A DNA stretch of 64,000 nt from Anaeramoeba flamelloides (lineage: Eukaryota > Metamonada > Anaeramoebidae). Each line of letters starts with the position of its first letter. Within the stretch, counting starts at the first letter, position 1. Location of the stretch: NCBI GenBank assembly GCA_027625915.1, contig JANTQA010000047.1, positions 13,392,001 through 13,456,000 of the forward strand. The letters are read 5' to 3'. The notes under the pieces were generated by a model. It did no database searches. It was not told the origin of the DNA and was given only the letters and a program-made list of their open reading frames with translations. Positions 49,821 through 61,871 of this stretch are shown piece by piece. A program made the position numbers and the translations under genes.

Positions 49821-52800
49821 TTGATCGGTTTGGTTAATAGGTGAATTTTAAATGAAAAAAGAATTTAAGTTAAAAAGTATTTTGTAAAAATGGATCACAA
49901 AACTAATTGAATTTCTAAAATGAAAATTTTGTACAAACTGTTTCTTATCATTTATAATCATAGATACAAGATTATTTTTTAGAAAAATTTATATGCAACA
50001 AATTTTTAGCTAACTTTGTAAAATAATTAATAAAGTATAAAGTAAAATTTCTCGAATTTAATTCCAATATTTTGGGATAAGATAGCTTTTCTTTTCAGCT
50101 TGAGGGCCTTTAATTCTTACTTTAATACAATTATATTTTTTTTTGAAATTAAAACAAAAAATTGTGTTGTTTATTTTTGCTGTAAAAAGTTGATAAAAAT
50201 TTTTGTCAAATTATAGTCATCAATTGAAAATTATTTTTTTTTCTTTTTACCTTTGGTCTTGAACCAATAGAAATTGAATATCCTTTTTGAAAGAATACGT
50301 GTCCAAAAATTAAAAACTAAGATATCAAATTTTAATAGGTTAAAATTTCTACAGTTTTTTAAAAATTCTGAAATTGACTTTTATTTAGGATTCTTAGTAA
50401 CAGACAGAACCAACTTAATTTGAATTTAGAAAATAATCCAAAACCGAGATGACACAAATATAGAAAAAAACAACGAAATAATTTAGAAAATTCTTGTTTG
50501 GTAATGACAGTCCAAAAAAAGGAAAAGTGGAAAATGAATGTGGTCAAAATCTTCCTATTTGTTAGCCAAATATAAACAAAATGGGATTTGTGGTCAAGGG
50601 TAAAATGTGAAAAAAAAACACATAATCTGTTAAAGACAGAATTTTGAATTGAACAAATTTGTGTCTTCAAATTCAAAGAGTGTATGACTCAATTCGAGTG
50701 CTAATAACAAATAGTTATTTTTTTTTTCCAAAGTTAATTACAATTGTAGACCAACATTCGTCTACAAAAATGAAGAAATGTAAAAAAATACCTGATAAAA
50801 AGTTTAATATTGAGGAAAAGAAGATCAATACATTTTTAAATGGTAAACATTTCTCGAAACAAAAAGCAAGATCAATTAACAAAAGAAAAATAATTAATTA
50901 CAAATAAAATGAATAAAAATAAGAAAACATTGTTTATAAAATTGTCTTTTGGTAATGGTTTTCTTTGATCTATTAGCTCCTTGTAAAAAACAGTACCAAT
51001 TCCAAAAACATATATGTTGATTTCCAATTCACTTAAATTACAATTTGGTTCAGTAACAAAAGTTGCTTTGTCTTATTTGAGAAAAAAAATTGTACATTAT
51101 TTTGATTGTCTTTCACAATGGAAACGTTATATTCCCTTCTTTTTGTTGATGGGTTTGAAAGTTAGTAGTGTTTTTTTTTCAAGGATAATTTGGGAGCAGA
51201 AATTACTGATAAATTCAAAAAAATGTTTGGAAATTTTTACTTGATTTTCATTTTTGAAATTTTTTAATTCAAGCTTTGAATAAAGCATTTTAAGAAGTCA
51301 AGTGTTAAGAAACTCTGTAAAATTAGTTGTTCTTCAAAATATTCTTTGTTCTGGACTGTTTGATAAGAAATAGTCAAAGATTTATCAAAATGGAAAAGGA
51401 ACTAAAAATTTTTTTGAAATTTATTAGAATTTATCAGTATCAAGTCTCAATTTTAAACTTTTTTCAGGACTTTTCGAATTTTATACACTGTGAGAGTTGA
51501 AATAAAATACTATAAACAGAAAAAAAGCTTTAAAATACAATCGATTGAGGAAAAGTCAAAATATTGCAATTTTTGGTATTTTTAGGATTTTTTAGATTTT
51601 ACTAGAAAATCTTTGATCGATCCAAAAACTTTTTGAATTTACCGAACAAAACAAGACAAAACTAAAAAGTTATTTTTTTTGATATTAAGAAAATGCCACT
51701 CCACTTTCTTTTCAAGTATATTTATACTCTCTCGCCACACTCTAACATACTTGAAAAGAAAGTGGATTAACATTTTCCTCATGAAATTTTTTTCTTCAAA
51801 ATTTGTTGAGAGTAATTTGGATTTGATGAAAGGAAAATTGTTTTTAGCCCAACTCAAAATTTTCCAAAAAAATCCTAAATTTTTCAAGTTAGCAAGATCC
51901 CTTAGATCAAGTTCCTTTTAAGTCTATAAATATGTTACTAGGTGAAAAAATAGTATTCACCAACTATAAAATTCGAATAATCCTTAATCCCTTTCAATCA
52001 AGATTGAATAATTACATTTTTTTATTATAGCCATTGATTTTTATTCTTCAAAACACAAATTTCATAATAATTTTTATGGATTTTTTTTCCGTCATGGAAT
52101 AAAATGTCATAATAAGATGTGTGTCATTCAGGAAAAAAATATTTAAGTCTTATAATTATCAAATAGCAATAAAAGTTCTCATTTTCAAATATTTTATCTA
52201 CTTATTATTACTTCATTTAAAAACAAAAAATAAAGCCAAAAAATAAATTGCAAATTAGAATAATAATTAAATTAAAAACCTCACAGAAGTTCATCATTTA
52301 ATTCATGCGAAATGTTGTAAATTAGAATTTTAATTGTAAAGATTAGTAAAAGTGAATTATTTTGTACATTTTTTGGTATTTTGTGCTTTTTCCATTTAGG
52401 CGAAATTGGCTTTAAAATTTTAACAATATATATTTATCACGTTAGAGGAATTATCTTATCAGATATCTTTATTGCCCAACAAAAAAATAAGTCAAAAAAT
52501 ATTTCAAAAATGTTCTTTTTCACTACCATCTTAGTACTAGAAAAAAAAATTCGTATCCAAAGACTATAATCAGTGTTACAAAATATAATCAATGCTTTTT
52601 ATTCTTGTTGTTCCAAGTCAACATCCAATCAACTATTCAATTTTATACATAATTTCAAATCAATTTTGAAAGTAAACCCCTTAATATTTTCAATAAAATT
52701 TAAATTAAGAATGAAGTTTATTCAAAATTTTCATATAATATTCTCAATTTTTTGAATTTTTTGTCTTTTTAATTGATGAGTAGAAAATTAACAAAAAAAA

Positions 52801-54107
52801 TAACTCTATTTTTTAATATAAATTTTTCAAATTTGATTGTTTATTTTTCGAATTTCTTTTTTAAAAATTAAACTTTAAAAAACCAATTCAAATATAATTA
52901 TTGTTTATTGCTAGTTTCTTTGATTGATTGATGTGTAGGTTCTCTATAACGAAAAAAAAAAAAAACAAGCTCTTTATTTTGAAACACGGATTAAACTTTT
53001 CTACATAGGCTATTTTTACAACATAATATTAAAATTTGTTTTGAAAAGTTTTTTCCAGAATTTTTCAATTGGATCTTCTGATCTAATTGCAAGAAGTATT
53101 AAATTGCTTAACTTTTGTAAACACCTCAACAATCTAGTAATACATTTAATTTAGATTTTAAAAAAATATTAATCAACATTTTTTAAACCAAGAGATTTAA
53201 ATTGATAAATTCAATCTAACCAACAACTAAAATAAACAATAATCATTTCTGATCTTTTTGAAAATTAATAAAAAAATTGAAATTTTTGACTTATGGTATA
53301 AAGCTCTTATTTTAATAGAAATTTTTGCAAAATTTAAAGGTGATAATCAGAATTTTTATGAAAAAAAGAAAAAATTAAATGGTATACAATATTTATATCA
53401 ATCATCATAAGTTAACTGTTTGTGAAATATTTTGAATGTAAAATTTAAGAAATTAAAATAAAATTTATAAAATTATCACTTACATGACCAAATTAAAAAT
53501 TATCCACTGTCGTTAGGTTTTTCAGAATTTGAAAAAATTGAGTGAAATCCTTGATTTTACTAAATTCTTTAGAATTCTGGAAAACCACCGTTAGCTTTTT
53601 TTTGATTTGAGGAATTAAAAAAAACCTAGGCACTTTACGACACTCCTCCTGAAACAAGAGGAGTAAAAACCTGATAGAAAGATTATTAATAAATATGATT
53701 CCACAAACTGTGATTAATAAATTGGTAAATCATATTTATTTCTCAACATTTTTGAAATATTTATCTTGATCCTGATTTCTGGTTAACCCAAGAGTTTATA
53801 TCTTTTTAATTTAATTTGTGAATCTTTAAAATAAAAAAAAAAAAAGTAAATTAACATTATAAATTTGTTTTTTTAAAAAGTATCTCTTTTCAGTATTTTT
53901 TTTTTTTATAATTTTGATGAGAAATTCAAAAAAAAAAAAAAAAAAAAAAGCATTCCAAGTTTTTGTAATGTATAAAAAAATGTTTTAAAAAATTCGTCTT
54001 ACTTTATTTTAACATTTAAATTTTTCTTATAAAAAATTCCTTTAGAAATAAAATAAAATAAAAATAAAAAATTCATAATTAACTAATCTAATACTTTATA
54101 AATAAAG
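49821..54107. other. intergenic, repeat relics
   Basis: Upstream of G-alpha and downstream of the BTB gene. The stretch at about 50360-51460 has decayed + strand frames (for example KKFNIEEKKINTFLNGKHF) and shares a GTTAAGAAACTxTGxAAAATTA block with about 47985-48050; it may be an old DNA-transposon relic. A 19-bp hairpin lies at 51701-51765 and a short palindrome near 53520. No host gene supported. Confidence 0.5.
51701..51765. repeat. 19-bp perfect inverted repeat
   Basis: CCACTTTCTTTTCAAGTAT at 51701-51719 is exactly inverted at 51747-51765 with a 27-base loop. Isolated; function unknown. Confidence 0.8.
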
Positions 54108-56264
54108 TTAAAAACTTTGGAAAAAGATAATAAATTTTTTAATGATATTTCTGGCCAATATTGAATCAAAAAAATCCGAAACACTAAAATTTACAATTAT
54201 TATACCACCATTTGAAGAGAATGTGTGTAAGGCAACAAATGGTGTTCCATCTTCCCAATTCATAAGAAAATTGCAATTGGTGGACGCTGATGCACTTATT
54301 CTTTTTTTAGGTTTGAAATTGGAAAAAAAACCAAAATCATTTTTTTGCTTTTCATCTTGGGGCAAAAAATAAGTTTTTTTTCTGAGTATATCACCAAATG
54401 GCTTGATTGGGAGACGATCAATTGGAAAATTCTCCCATTTATTTTTAAAAAATTTGCTTAAAATTGGTGTTGAAATTATTAAAACGTTGCCCCCATCTTC
54501 TAAAAATTGATTTAAAATTTTTGGGCATTGGGGAAAGGATACATGAGATTGCTCGGTAATTGCTAAAACTATTGAATCATAATGGGAAAATTTTTCCGGT
54601 TGATCCTTGATGAATTTTTTGCATGTAGTTATAGAACTTTTAATGTCTTTATCCAATAATACATCATTCGCCTTCTCATTTTCATTCTCATTCTCGTTCT
54701 CGTTTTCATTCTCATTTCGGTTTTTATTTCCACCCTTTTTATTGTTTAAATTTTTGGTTTGATCATTTTTAAGTAATTCTTGTAATTTTTCAATTTCTTT
54801 TTTATTGTCTACAATAAATAATACATTAATTGGTAATTTTTTTGACTGTTTAGTTTGCTTTTCAATGTCCATTTTCTCGAACTTTTTAATTTTCTTTGCT
54901 TTTTTACCCTTATCTTTTTCATTTTCATTCTCTTTTCCATTCTCGTCTTTGTTCTCTTCTACCTTTTCAATTTCCATTTCTTTTTTTTCTTCTTCTTCTT
55001 CTTCTTCTTCTTCTTTTTCTTGTCTGATATCATTTTCATCATCGTTGTTGTTTACTTGCCCTCTATTTTTAAATTTAATAACCAATTTTTTCTTTTTTTT
55101 ATTAATCTGAAATTTTCCCAGATTTTGATTGTAATTCTTTGGCTTGTTCATTTCATCAGACGTTTGGTGAAAATTTTCTGAGAATTGCTTTGGGCTTTGT
55201 TTGGCACTGCTGTTGTGGTTACTATCCTCACTTTGTTCAGAAATTATATTTGAATTTGAATCTCCGTTGTTAATCGCCGAGCCACTGCCTTTATTTTTGG
55301 ATTGCAATAGCTCAATAATTATTGACATTATTTTGACGATAAAGGAATTCTCTATTAAGCCAGTATTGGAAATTTCCACAATTTCGTTTGTTGCTAATTC
55401 TTCAAGTCGAAGATAACTTTTTATATTATTAGTAAATTTTTGTAAATTATTGGGCTGTTCTGCCAATTTATGTTTTTTACAAAGATATACAGATCGTTCT
55501 TTGATTCTTGGGATTAATTTCTGGGGCTTAAATTCGATTTTTTTTGTTTTTAATAGTTTGATTAAGTTAGATTCTGAAATTTCATTTAAACAATTCTCTT
55601 GTTCAAGTATTTTTTTGAAATTGCAAACGAGAAATTGGAATGCTTTCTTGATTTCTTTTTCTTTTTCTATTTTTTTTACTTTCTCTTCTTCTTGTTTTTG
55701 TTTTTCTTCTTCCTTTTCTTTTCCTTTCTCCTTTTCTTTTTCTTCGTTTTCCATTTCTTCTTCTTCTTCTTCTTCTTTTTCTTGTTCATTTTCTTTTTCA
55801 ATTCCTATTTCAATATCCTTTTCATCGTTTTGATTATTTGGTTGCTTTTTTTGATTACTTATTATGATCTTAAGTGCTTGGTCTAATGTCATACAATTAG
55901 CGAGAAATTTTTTACACTTGTCAACTAGTTTTTGAATTTGATACTTTTCGGCAAGTAAAAGGATCTCCTGTGTGTCGAGATCCTGAAGCACCAAATCTTG
56001 TAGATAAATATAGTTATGTATTGCTTCAAAATGTTCAGCCTGAATTTGAGGTAACATAACCTTTGAAATGGGCAATCTTTCTTTCCAATTTGGTGGATAA
56101 AAGAATGTTTTCCAATAACTTGAAGTTACCGAAAATAATAGCTTGTGCCCATAAAAGGTTTTGTTTTCACTCCCAACAACAAACTCAACATCAGAACAAT
56201 TTTTTGTTCCCCCAAGATTTTTGACTTGTTCATTAAAACTTATCTTTTCTTTCCTTTTTGACAT
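54108..56264 (-). CDS. BTB-domain protein with Glu/Lys-rich centre and amidotransferase-like C-terminal domain
   Basis: 718 aa, TAA stop. The start is the ATG giving MSKRKEKISFNEQV. The frame runs further upstream through Phe-rich codons, but that part reads as a T-rich intron ending TTTTTCAG just before the ATG, so a 5' UTR intron is likelier. Residues about 22-128 form a BTB/POZ domain (CSDVEFVVGSENKTFYGHKL, then MLPQIQAEHFEAIHNYIYL), followed by the start of a BACK-like helix region. The middle is Glu/Lys-rich. Residues about 475-718 look like a separate alpha/beta domain: KLPINVLFIVDN, HYDSIVLAITEQ, ILNQFLEDGGNVLII, GGIIIVNFSV. This pattern recalls class I glutamine-amidotransferase-like folds (ThuA or biotin-ligase N-terminal type), without an obvious catalytic Cys nucleophile elbow. 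The BTB half may be a CUL3 adaptor or dimeriser. BTB is firm; the C-terminal assignment is tentative. Confidence 0.85.
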   Translation of the reverse strand: MSKRKEKISFNEQVKNLGGTKNCSDVEFVVGSENKTFYGHKLLFSVTSSYWKTFFYPPNWKERLPISKVMLPQIQAEHFEAIHNYIYLQDLVLQDLDTQEILLLAEKYQIQKLVDKCKKFLANCMTLDQALKIIISNQKKQPNNQNDEKDIEIGIEKENEQEKEEEEEEEMENEEKEKEKGKEKEEEKQKQEEEKVKKIEKEKEIKKAFQFLVCNFKKILEQENCLNEISESNLIKLLKTKKIEFKPQKLIPRIKERSVYLCKKHKLAEQPNNLQKFTNNIKSYLRLEELATNEIVEISNTGLIENSFIVKIMSIIIELLQSKNKGSGSAINNGDSNSNIISEQSEDSNHNSSAKQSPKQFSENFHQTSDEMNKPKNYNQNLGKFQINKKKKKLVIKFKNRGQVNNNDDENDIRQEKEEEEEEEEEKKEMEIEKVEENKDENGKENENEKDKGKKAKKIKKFEKMDIEKQTKQSKKLPINVLFIVDNKKEIEKLQELLKNDQTKNLNNKKGGNKNRNENENENENENENEKANDVLLDKDIKSSITTCKKFIKDQPEKFSHYDSIVLAITEQSHVSFPQCPKILNQFLEDGGNVLIISTPILSKFFKNKWENFPIDRLPIKPFGDILRKKTYFLPQDEKQKNDFGFFSNFKPKKRISASASTNCNFLMNWEDGTPFVALHTFSSNGGIIIVNFSVSDFFDSILARNIIKKFIIFFQSF

Positions 56265-56269
56265 TCTCA

Positions 56270-56330
56270 CTGAAAAAAAAAAAAATACAAAAAAAAATAT
56301 AAAAGAAAAAAATGAAATGGTTCGACAGTA
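56270..56330 (-). other. likely 5' UTR intron 3' end of the BTB gene
   Basis: The minus strand reads a long T-rich tract ending TTTTTCAG, with the exon resuming at 56269, five bases before the ATG. This is the one classical polypyrimidine acceptor in the window. Confidence 0.55.
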
Positions 56331-57251
56331 AACCAAAAAAAAGTTGAACATTTATTTCTCATATTTTAAGTTTGTAGATTGAATTAGTATTGAAGTGTTT
56401 TTTAGTTTTTGACGAAAGTAAATTTTCGGAAATATGCTTATTTAAAACTTTTCTACAAAATGAAATTGAAGTAAATACAATGAATCAACCTCGATTAAAA
56501 AATTGCGGTTTATTTTTCCTCTATTTGGAATTAATTTGTTTTTATATAAAGAGAAGAATGGTTGTGTGAGTTTCTTCTATTTAAAGTTCTGATCATTAAA
56601 GTATGGAAAGTTTTTTTTAACCTCAAAATATTGTTCTGCAATTTTCAATTTGTAGTGTTTCTTCATTCACTAATATATCCTCTTATCTTAGAACTATTTC
56701 AAAACTAAAGCAATATTTAAAGAGGTGTGCTGTTATAACTGATGTTGGGTGTGAGTTTTGGAGATCATCTATATTGTCACTCTTTGAAAATTTCGTTTCT
56801 TTTGATTTTTTTATTTGTCAAAAATTACTTTAGATTTTTAAAAAGTTTTTCATTTGACAAATAAATGTAAAAATTGAATTTTAGTTATATAAAATACTCA
56901 AAATGAATTCTACCAAGATGAAATTGGATTAGTATATAAAAAAGAATTATTTCAGATATCTAAGAATACTTATTATTTGATATTTTTTAGATTGTAGAAT
57001 GGGATTATTTTCAAAATAAAACCCCTTTATTTATTATTTTGAAGAACTGATAGATCTGGCATTTTTTTTCTTATAATTCTAGTAGTATTTGCGATAACAA
57101 AATTAAATATAAAAGTTTATCAAAATTAGTTCATTATTAAAGAATTGACAAAAAAAATCGAGGTCAATTCAATAAAAAATACAATAATCATTTGAAATAC
57201 AAAAATAATTGAAAGATCTGACAACCAAACTCTACGTTTGTATTTATAATT

Positions 57252-58898
57252 TAAGGGAGTATGTGCACTTTACCTTTTTTAAAATTTTTAATTGTGTGAA
57301 CATTATTGAAAAAAACTTATTTGAGTGTCGTGATTAAATATTTCAAATTTGAAACAAAAATATCTTTCTTTTTCGTTACATGAAAAGAAAAAGAACCCAA
57401 AGTAAATCAGAGTTGAGTTTTTCATTTTTCAATATTTTGAACATTTTTTCATTTAAATTGTTGGTTTTACTAAATTTATTTTCGATCTAAAAATGTGTTT
57501 ATAGCACTGCTTGAAATTAGTCACTAAATAAACAAAAAAAAAATAGATATGAAAAGGTTTACATTTTAAATAAATATTTTCTTATTGAATGCCAAACAAG
57601 AAAGAAATAATTTCCACAGAAACTGTTTTTAGATCAAAAATGAAAAAAAAAAAAATCAAATTCCAAGATGGAATATAATTGAAGATTTGTTTTATTTATC
57701 TTCTTAGTTTTGGTAAGAGTATAAACAGGTCCTTAACTTGAAATTCTTGCCGCTTATTTTGGTTTTAAAAAAATAGATACAAAAAAGTTTAGTTTGTGTT
57801 TAATAATAATAAGTTTGTTTTTTTGATATAGAATACCTATATACAGTAACCAACCAAAGAAACTAACAATAAAGATTAATTAAATTTTGTATTGATTTCT
57901 ATAAGTTTTATTATTTAGAAATAAATTCTCAAAATAAAAGATCAAATTTATAAATTTAGTCAAAAATAGAGTCGATTTTGTCTGAAATGTTTATCATTAA
58001 AAAATAAATAAAATCAAAAAAAAAGAAGAAAATTTCAAATAATTTTGAACAATTTACACTCAAAATTCAAAATTTACTAATAAAAATCTTGGCTTTTACT
58101 TTTAAAATTGATTTTATCTTTGAAATATCATTGTTTAGTAAAATAGATGTTCTATTTGAACAAGTAGAAAAAATCACAGATTTTGATTTTAATCGGTTTA
58201 TTGTAGTTATTTGTGTATGATTTTCTTTTGATGACTGTATTTATTATTTTTTTAAAAACGTTTTTTTTACAAATTTTTTTTCAAAATTCTTTTATAAAAT
58301 ATTTTCTTGTAGAATAATGTAAAAAAATGAATTCTCAGTATCAAAAAAATAGTTACAAAATATTAAATACAATAATCAAGAATAATCAAAAAAAAAATAA
58401 AATAAAAGCAAAATTCAAATTATTTTGACTTTTCGATTAAATATAAAATAAATAATTATCAAATCAAATAAATACATCTAATAAATCTTTAATTCTTAAG
58501 AATAGTGAAAAAATAACTTGAATTTTCTGAAATAAAAGAATGAATTAGATGAATTAAATGAAAATAGGATTTTTGAATTCATTTTAGAATTTTTTAGAAA
58601 TAGGAAGTAATTGGTTTCTCCAAAATTTTCCAAACAAAATTATTTTTGTGAGAATCAAAAATACAGTCAAGTAAAGAACAACTAATTATATCAAATAAAA
58701 TAAAATCTTACTAAAAAGTGAATTTTTACAATATTTTAAATCATTAAAAGTTATCCTTCGGATATATATATTCATTTAATTCGAAAAATTGCAACTCGGA
58801 TGAAAATATAAATTGAATATATATATATATATACATATTATTTTTGAATCAAAATCAATAAAGTATTAAATCTAAATAATAATTCATTTTATATTTAT

Positions 58899-58941
<43 letters not shown>

Positions 58942-60705
58942 TATTCCAAAAATTTGGATACACCCAAAATCAAAAAGAGGCAAAATAAAAACTCAATTTA
59001 TTATATTTTTTCAAATGTAATCTAAAACCCTATTTAAGTAAAAAAGTACTAATGTTTTTATGAGCAATCATTTTTATCCAAAAAAAAAGAAAAAAAAATA
59101 TAAAACTCAAAAATAAAAATAGGTCAGTACAACTTGATGAAACGAGCAGAACAAAAAATTTATTGGTAAAATTTTTGAAATTTAACCCACAATTGTTGAT
59201 CGATCAAATGATAAGATACCATCGACAAATTGTATGTGTTTTTCCAATTTAACAAACTCAAATTTAATATTCTATCAAACATCAAAAAAAATTACCAGAT
59301 CTAACGAACAAATTACGGAACTGCAAAATGGAAATGAAAACAAAACAAAAAACACAAAAAATGAAATAGTTTGTAAAATCAAAAATATTCCCAAATTGGG
59401 TGTTAAGTGGAGTATTGCTATTCTTTCAACCGTTTCAATGTGTCCAAATTTTTGGAATTGAGTTTATATATATATATATATATATATAAGTCTGTTATTT
59501 TTAAAAATTAAAATAAATAAATATAAAAAAAAGTCAACTGCAATTTTTTGAAATGAATATTACCTTTGTTTTTATTCATAAACTCTCTCTGAAATGGGAT
59601 TAACAAGAAAAAAAACTTTTTATCAATCAAATTTACTTGAAAAGGTATTATAATAATCTCAATTTTTTAAATATCTAATGATATTTTCTCATATATATAT
59701 TTTATTATCTTGACTTTTTTTAAAAAAAAAGAGTGAAAAGAAATAAGTAAGGGAAAAAAAAGAAAAGAAAAACCAATTAAAAATTTATAAAATTAGAAAA
59801 ATAATTTTGACTTGAAAATTGAAATTTTTTTTAATTAGAAGAACATAGTAATCCAACAAAATCTCTTTCAAGATTTGTAAAGTGATTTTGTTTTTTGGAT
59901 AAATAATTAAGAGTTACTTTATATTTGTTGATTTTTATAATAAAAGTTTGAATTTATGATTTTTTAAAGTAAATTTGTTTAATTTTTTAATTGTTTATAT
60001 TATGATTTTTTAGGAAATTTGAATGAAAAAAATAAACTTTTTAAATTACAATTAATAGTATAACTGTTTTTTGATTTAAAGAATTCAATGCCTTTTAATT
60101 TACTCTTTGAAAATATCTTCTTGTATTTTTCTAATATAATAAAAATATTTTATAAAAGAATATTGAAAACCAATTTGTAAAAAAAGTTTTAGTCAAAATA
60201 ATCAAATATCCAGAGTTGGGGAAGGGTTCAGTATAAAATTGGTTTGTTATCATTCAAATTAAGAAGATGAAGATGAACCAAATCATTGAAAATAAACTTG
60301 AGTTGAATATTTTTTTTCTCATTATCCAAAATTTCCAAAAAATTTATTTGAAAAGATGATCTTTCTTTTTTGGTCTTCAAATAGAAAAAATTTATTTCAA
60401 ATACACACCTTCTCATATCTATTATATTGGGTTTACTCTTGATTAATTCCAAAAAAAAACATAAATCACATTTCTAGATCCAAAACCTAATTTTATAAAA
60501 ACCAAAAATTCTATTAAAAAAAAGTTCAAAAAAGGAAAGATTCAACTCTTCTTTACTGGGAATCTCTACAGACATATAACAGTGAAAGGTATTTTCCTTT
60601 CAAACGTTTCAATATCTGATGGCACTCATTCAATCTTCTTTCCGAAATGTTTACACAATTAAAAGTTTTCAAAAATCAGAAAATGCACATACTTCCTTAA
60701 AGTGT
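57252..60705. mobile_element. 3.4-kb family-G element with long TIRs
   Basis: The left end TTTAAGGGAGTATGTGCACT and the right end AGTGCATxxACTTCCTTAAA-type sequence (ATGCACATACTTCCTTAAAG) are inverse. Similarity continues at least about 270 bp inward with gaps (GAGTTGA…, TTTTTGAAC…, GATCTAxAAATGTGxTTTAT). It is the only family-G copy long enough to have held a transposase, but no frame survives. A family-B MITE is nested in it. Confidence 0.55.
58935..59465. mobile_element. family-B Tc1/mariner-like MITE, most complete copy
   Basis: Left end AAACCCTATTCCAAAAATTTGG and right end CCAAATTTTTGGAATTGAGTTT are inverse over about 30 bp, with TATATA on both sides (TA target). About 530 bp. Internal blocks TTGATCGATCAAATGATAAG and CCAGATCTAACGAAC are shared with copies 1 and 2. 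No functional transposase. Confidence 0.8.
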
Positions 60706-61325
60706 TAATTGGGATTTGTTTGTTAAATTAAATGATAAAATCTTTTTTGTGGGATTTATAAGTTTTTTACGGGAGATAATCTTTCTTTTTCATTTCTCTA
60801 GATGTGTATAACAAATAAATGAAAAAGACTTTTTTCTCTTCTGTGGTAAAATATTTTATTTCAAAAAGATCAAATCTTAAATTCAAAACAAAAAATCTAA
60901 AACAAAACAAATGATCTTATGAAGAGAAATCTTTTGTTCTTTGTAAACAAAAAGTTGTCCGATGTGGGGTGTGTTCTTTAATAAAATATCTTTCAAAATT
61001 TCAAATTTCCGATCCGCTTATGTTTATTCGAAATTGTGCTTTTTAACGATCTGTGTTTAGCCTTAATTGGTTCAACTCGAGAACACACAACTACATGATC
61101 AATTGGCGATAATTAACGAATTTGTTTTGCATGAAAAAAGAAAACGTAAAAAAACAAAATAAAAAAGAAAAAAATTACTCTAAAATCTCGTATACAATTT
61201 TTAATTAAAAAAGAATGATGAGTTTATGAATGAAATGAAATGAAATGAAATGAAATGAAAGGAAAAAGAAAAAATATTCTTTTCTAAAAAGAATTGTACA
61301 TTTCAAAAGTAAATACAGTTGTTGT

Positions 61326-61871
61326 TTAATGGAGCCTTTTTAAAATATTATTTTTTTTTAAAGGTGATTTTTTTTTGTTGACATTTTTAGAATTTGATAA
61401 GGTTCTCCTCAATTTGTTCTTTTCCTTTTGTTTTTTATTTCCGTTTTTTTTTTCTGTTTCTGTTTCTTTTTCTTTTTCTTTTTCTTTCTCTTTTTCTGTT
61501 TCTTTTTCTTTTTCTTTTTCTTTTTCTTTTTCTTTCTCGAATTTTCTTTTTCTACATTCCGAAAGTAAAAGTTTAATTTCCTCATTTGAAAGTTTTTCCG
61601 ATTGGAGAACATTATCAATGTTTGAAATCATTTGTGAGATTTTTTGTAACTTTGGTGAAGAGATTAAATCGCGAACTACATAGGGATCCCTACATAACGG
61701 ACAAAGCTTGCTAAATCTTGCAGATCGGCGAATACATTCACGACAAAAGATATGAGAGCATGGTAGCATCTTTGGATCTTGTAAGGGATCAAAACATAAA
61801 GGACATTCATATAATTTTTTTAACGAGTTTATGTAATCAAGAAACGAGTCGGTTCTTTTTAATTTGGACAT
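61326..61871 (-). CDS. RING-finger protein (C3HC4) with Lys-Glu repeat tail
   Basis: 181 aa, single exon as seen, ATG start, TAA stop. The RING occupies residues 23-60: C23-x2-C26, C38, H40, C43-x2-C46, C57-x2-C60, in the context LYECPLCFDPLQDP and MLPCSHIFCRECIRR. The residues after the RING (DLISSPKLQKISQMISNID) resemble those in BRCA1/BARD1-like RINGs, but no BRCT follows. Residues about 112-150 are a KE/ET repeat, then a basic tail. Probably an E3 ubiquitin ligase or ligase partner; with a lysine-rich tail it may be nuclear. The stop follows ordinary sequence (NNILKRLH), so it need not be truncated. The + strand Phe/Ser-rich frames here are shadows. Confidence 0.85.
   Translation of the reverse strand: MSKLKRTDSFLDYINSLKKLYECPLCFDPLQDPKMLPCSHIFCRECIRRSARFSKLCPLCRDPYVVRDLISSPKLQKISQMISNIDNVLQSEKLSNEEIKLLLSECRKRKFEKEKEKEKEKEKETEKEKEKEKEKETETEKKNGNKKQKEKNKLRRTLSNSKNVNKKKSPLKKNNILKRLH
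61450..61540 (-). repeat. Lys-Glu/Thr-Glu coding repeat
   Basis: Hexanucleotide GAAAAA units, interrupted by GAAACA, encode alternating Glu-Lys and Glu-Thr in the RING protein tail. Expansion-prone low complexity. Confidence 0.85.

Larger units (their letters stand above)
56352..61325. other. intergenic, large TIR element
   Basis: Between the BTB 5' end and the RING 3' end. Most of it lies between the two inverted family-G ends at 57252 and 60705, with a family-B element inserted at 58935-59465. A GAAAT pentanucleotide run lies near 61227-61260. No coding sequence recognised. Confidence 0.6.

Noticed and set aside
50359-51244. Possible small genes near 50.4-51.2 kb
   Set aside because: Frames are broken and share blocks with the repeat near 48 kb; more likely an old element than a host gene.
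54805-55886. + strand Phe/Ser-rich frames opposite the BTB gene
   Set aside because: Shadows of the Glu/Lys-rich linker.
56265-56351. Phe-rich N-terminal extension of the BTB protein
   Set aside because: T-rich, ends in TTTTTCAG just before a better ATG; reads as intron or UTR.
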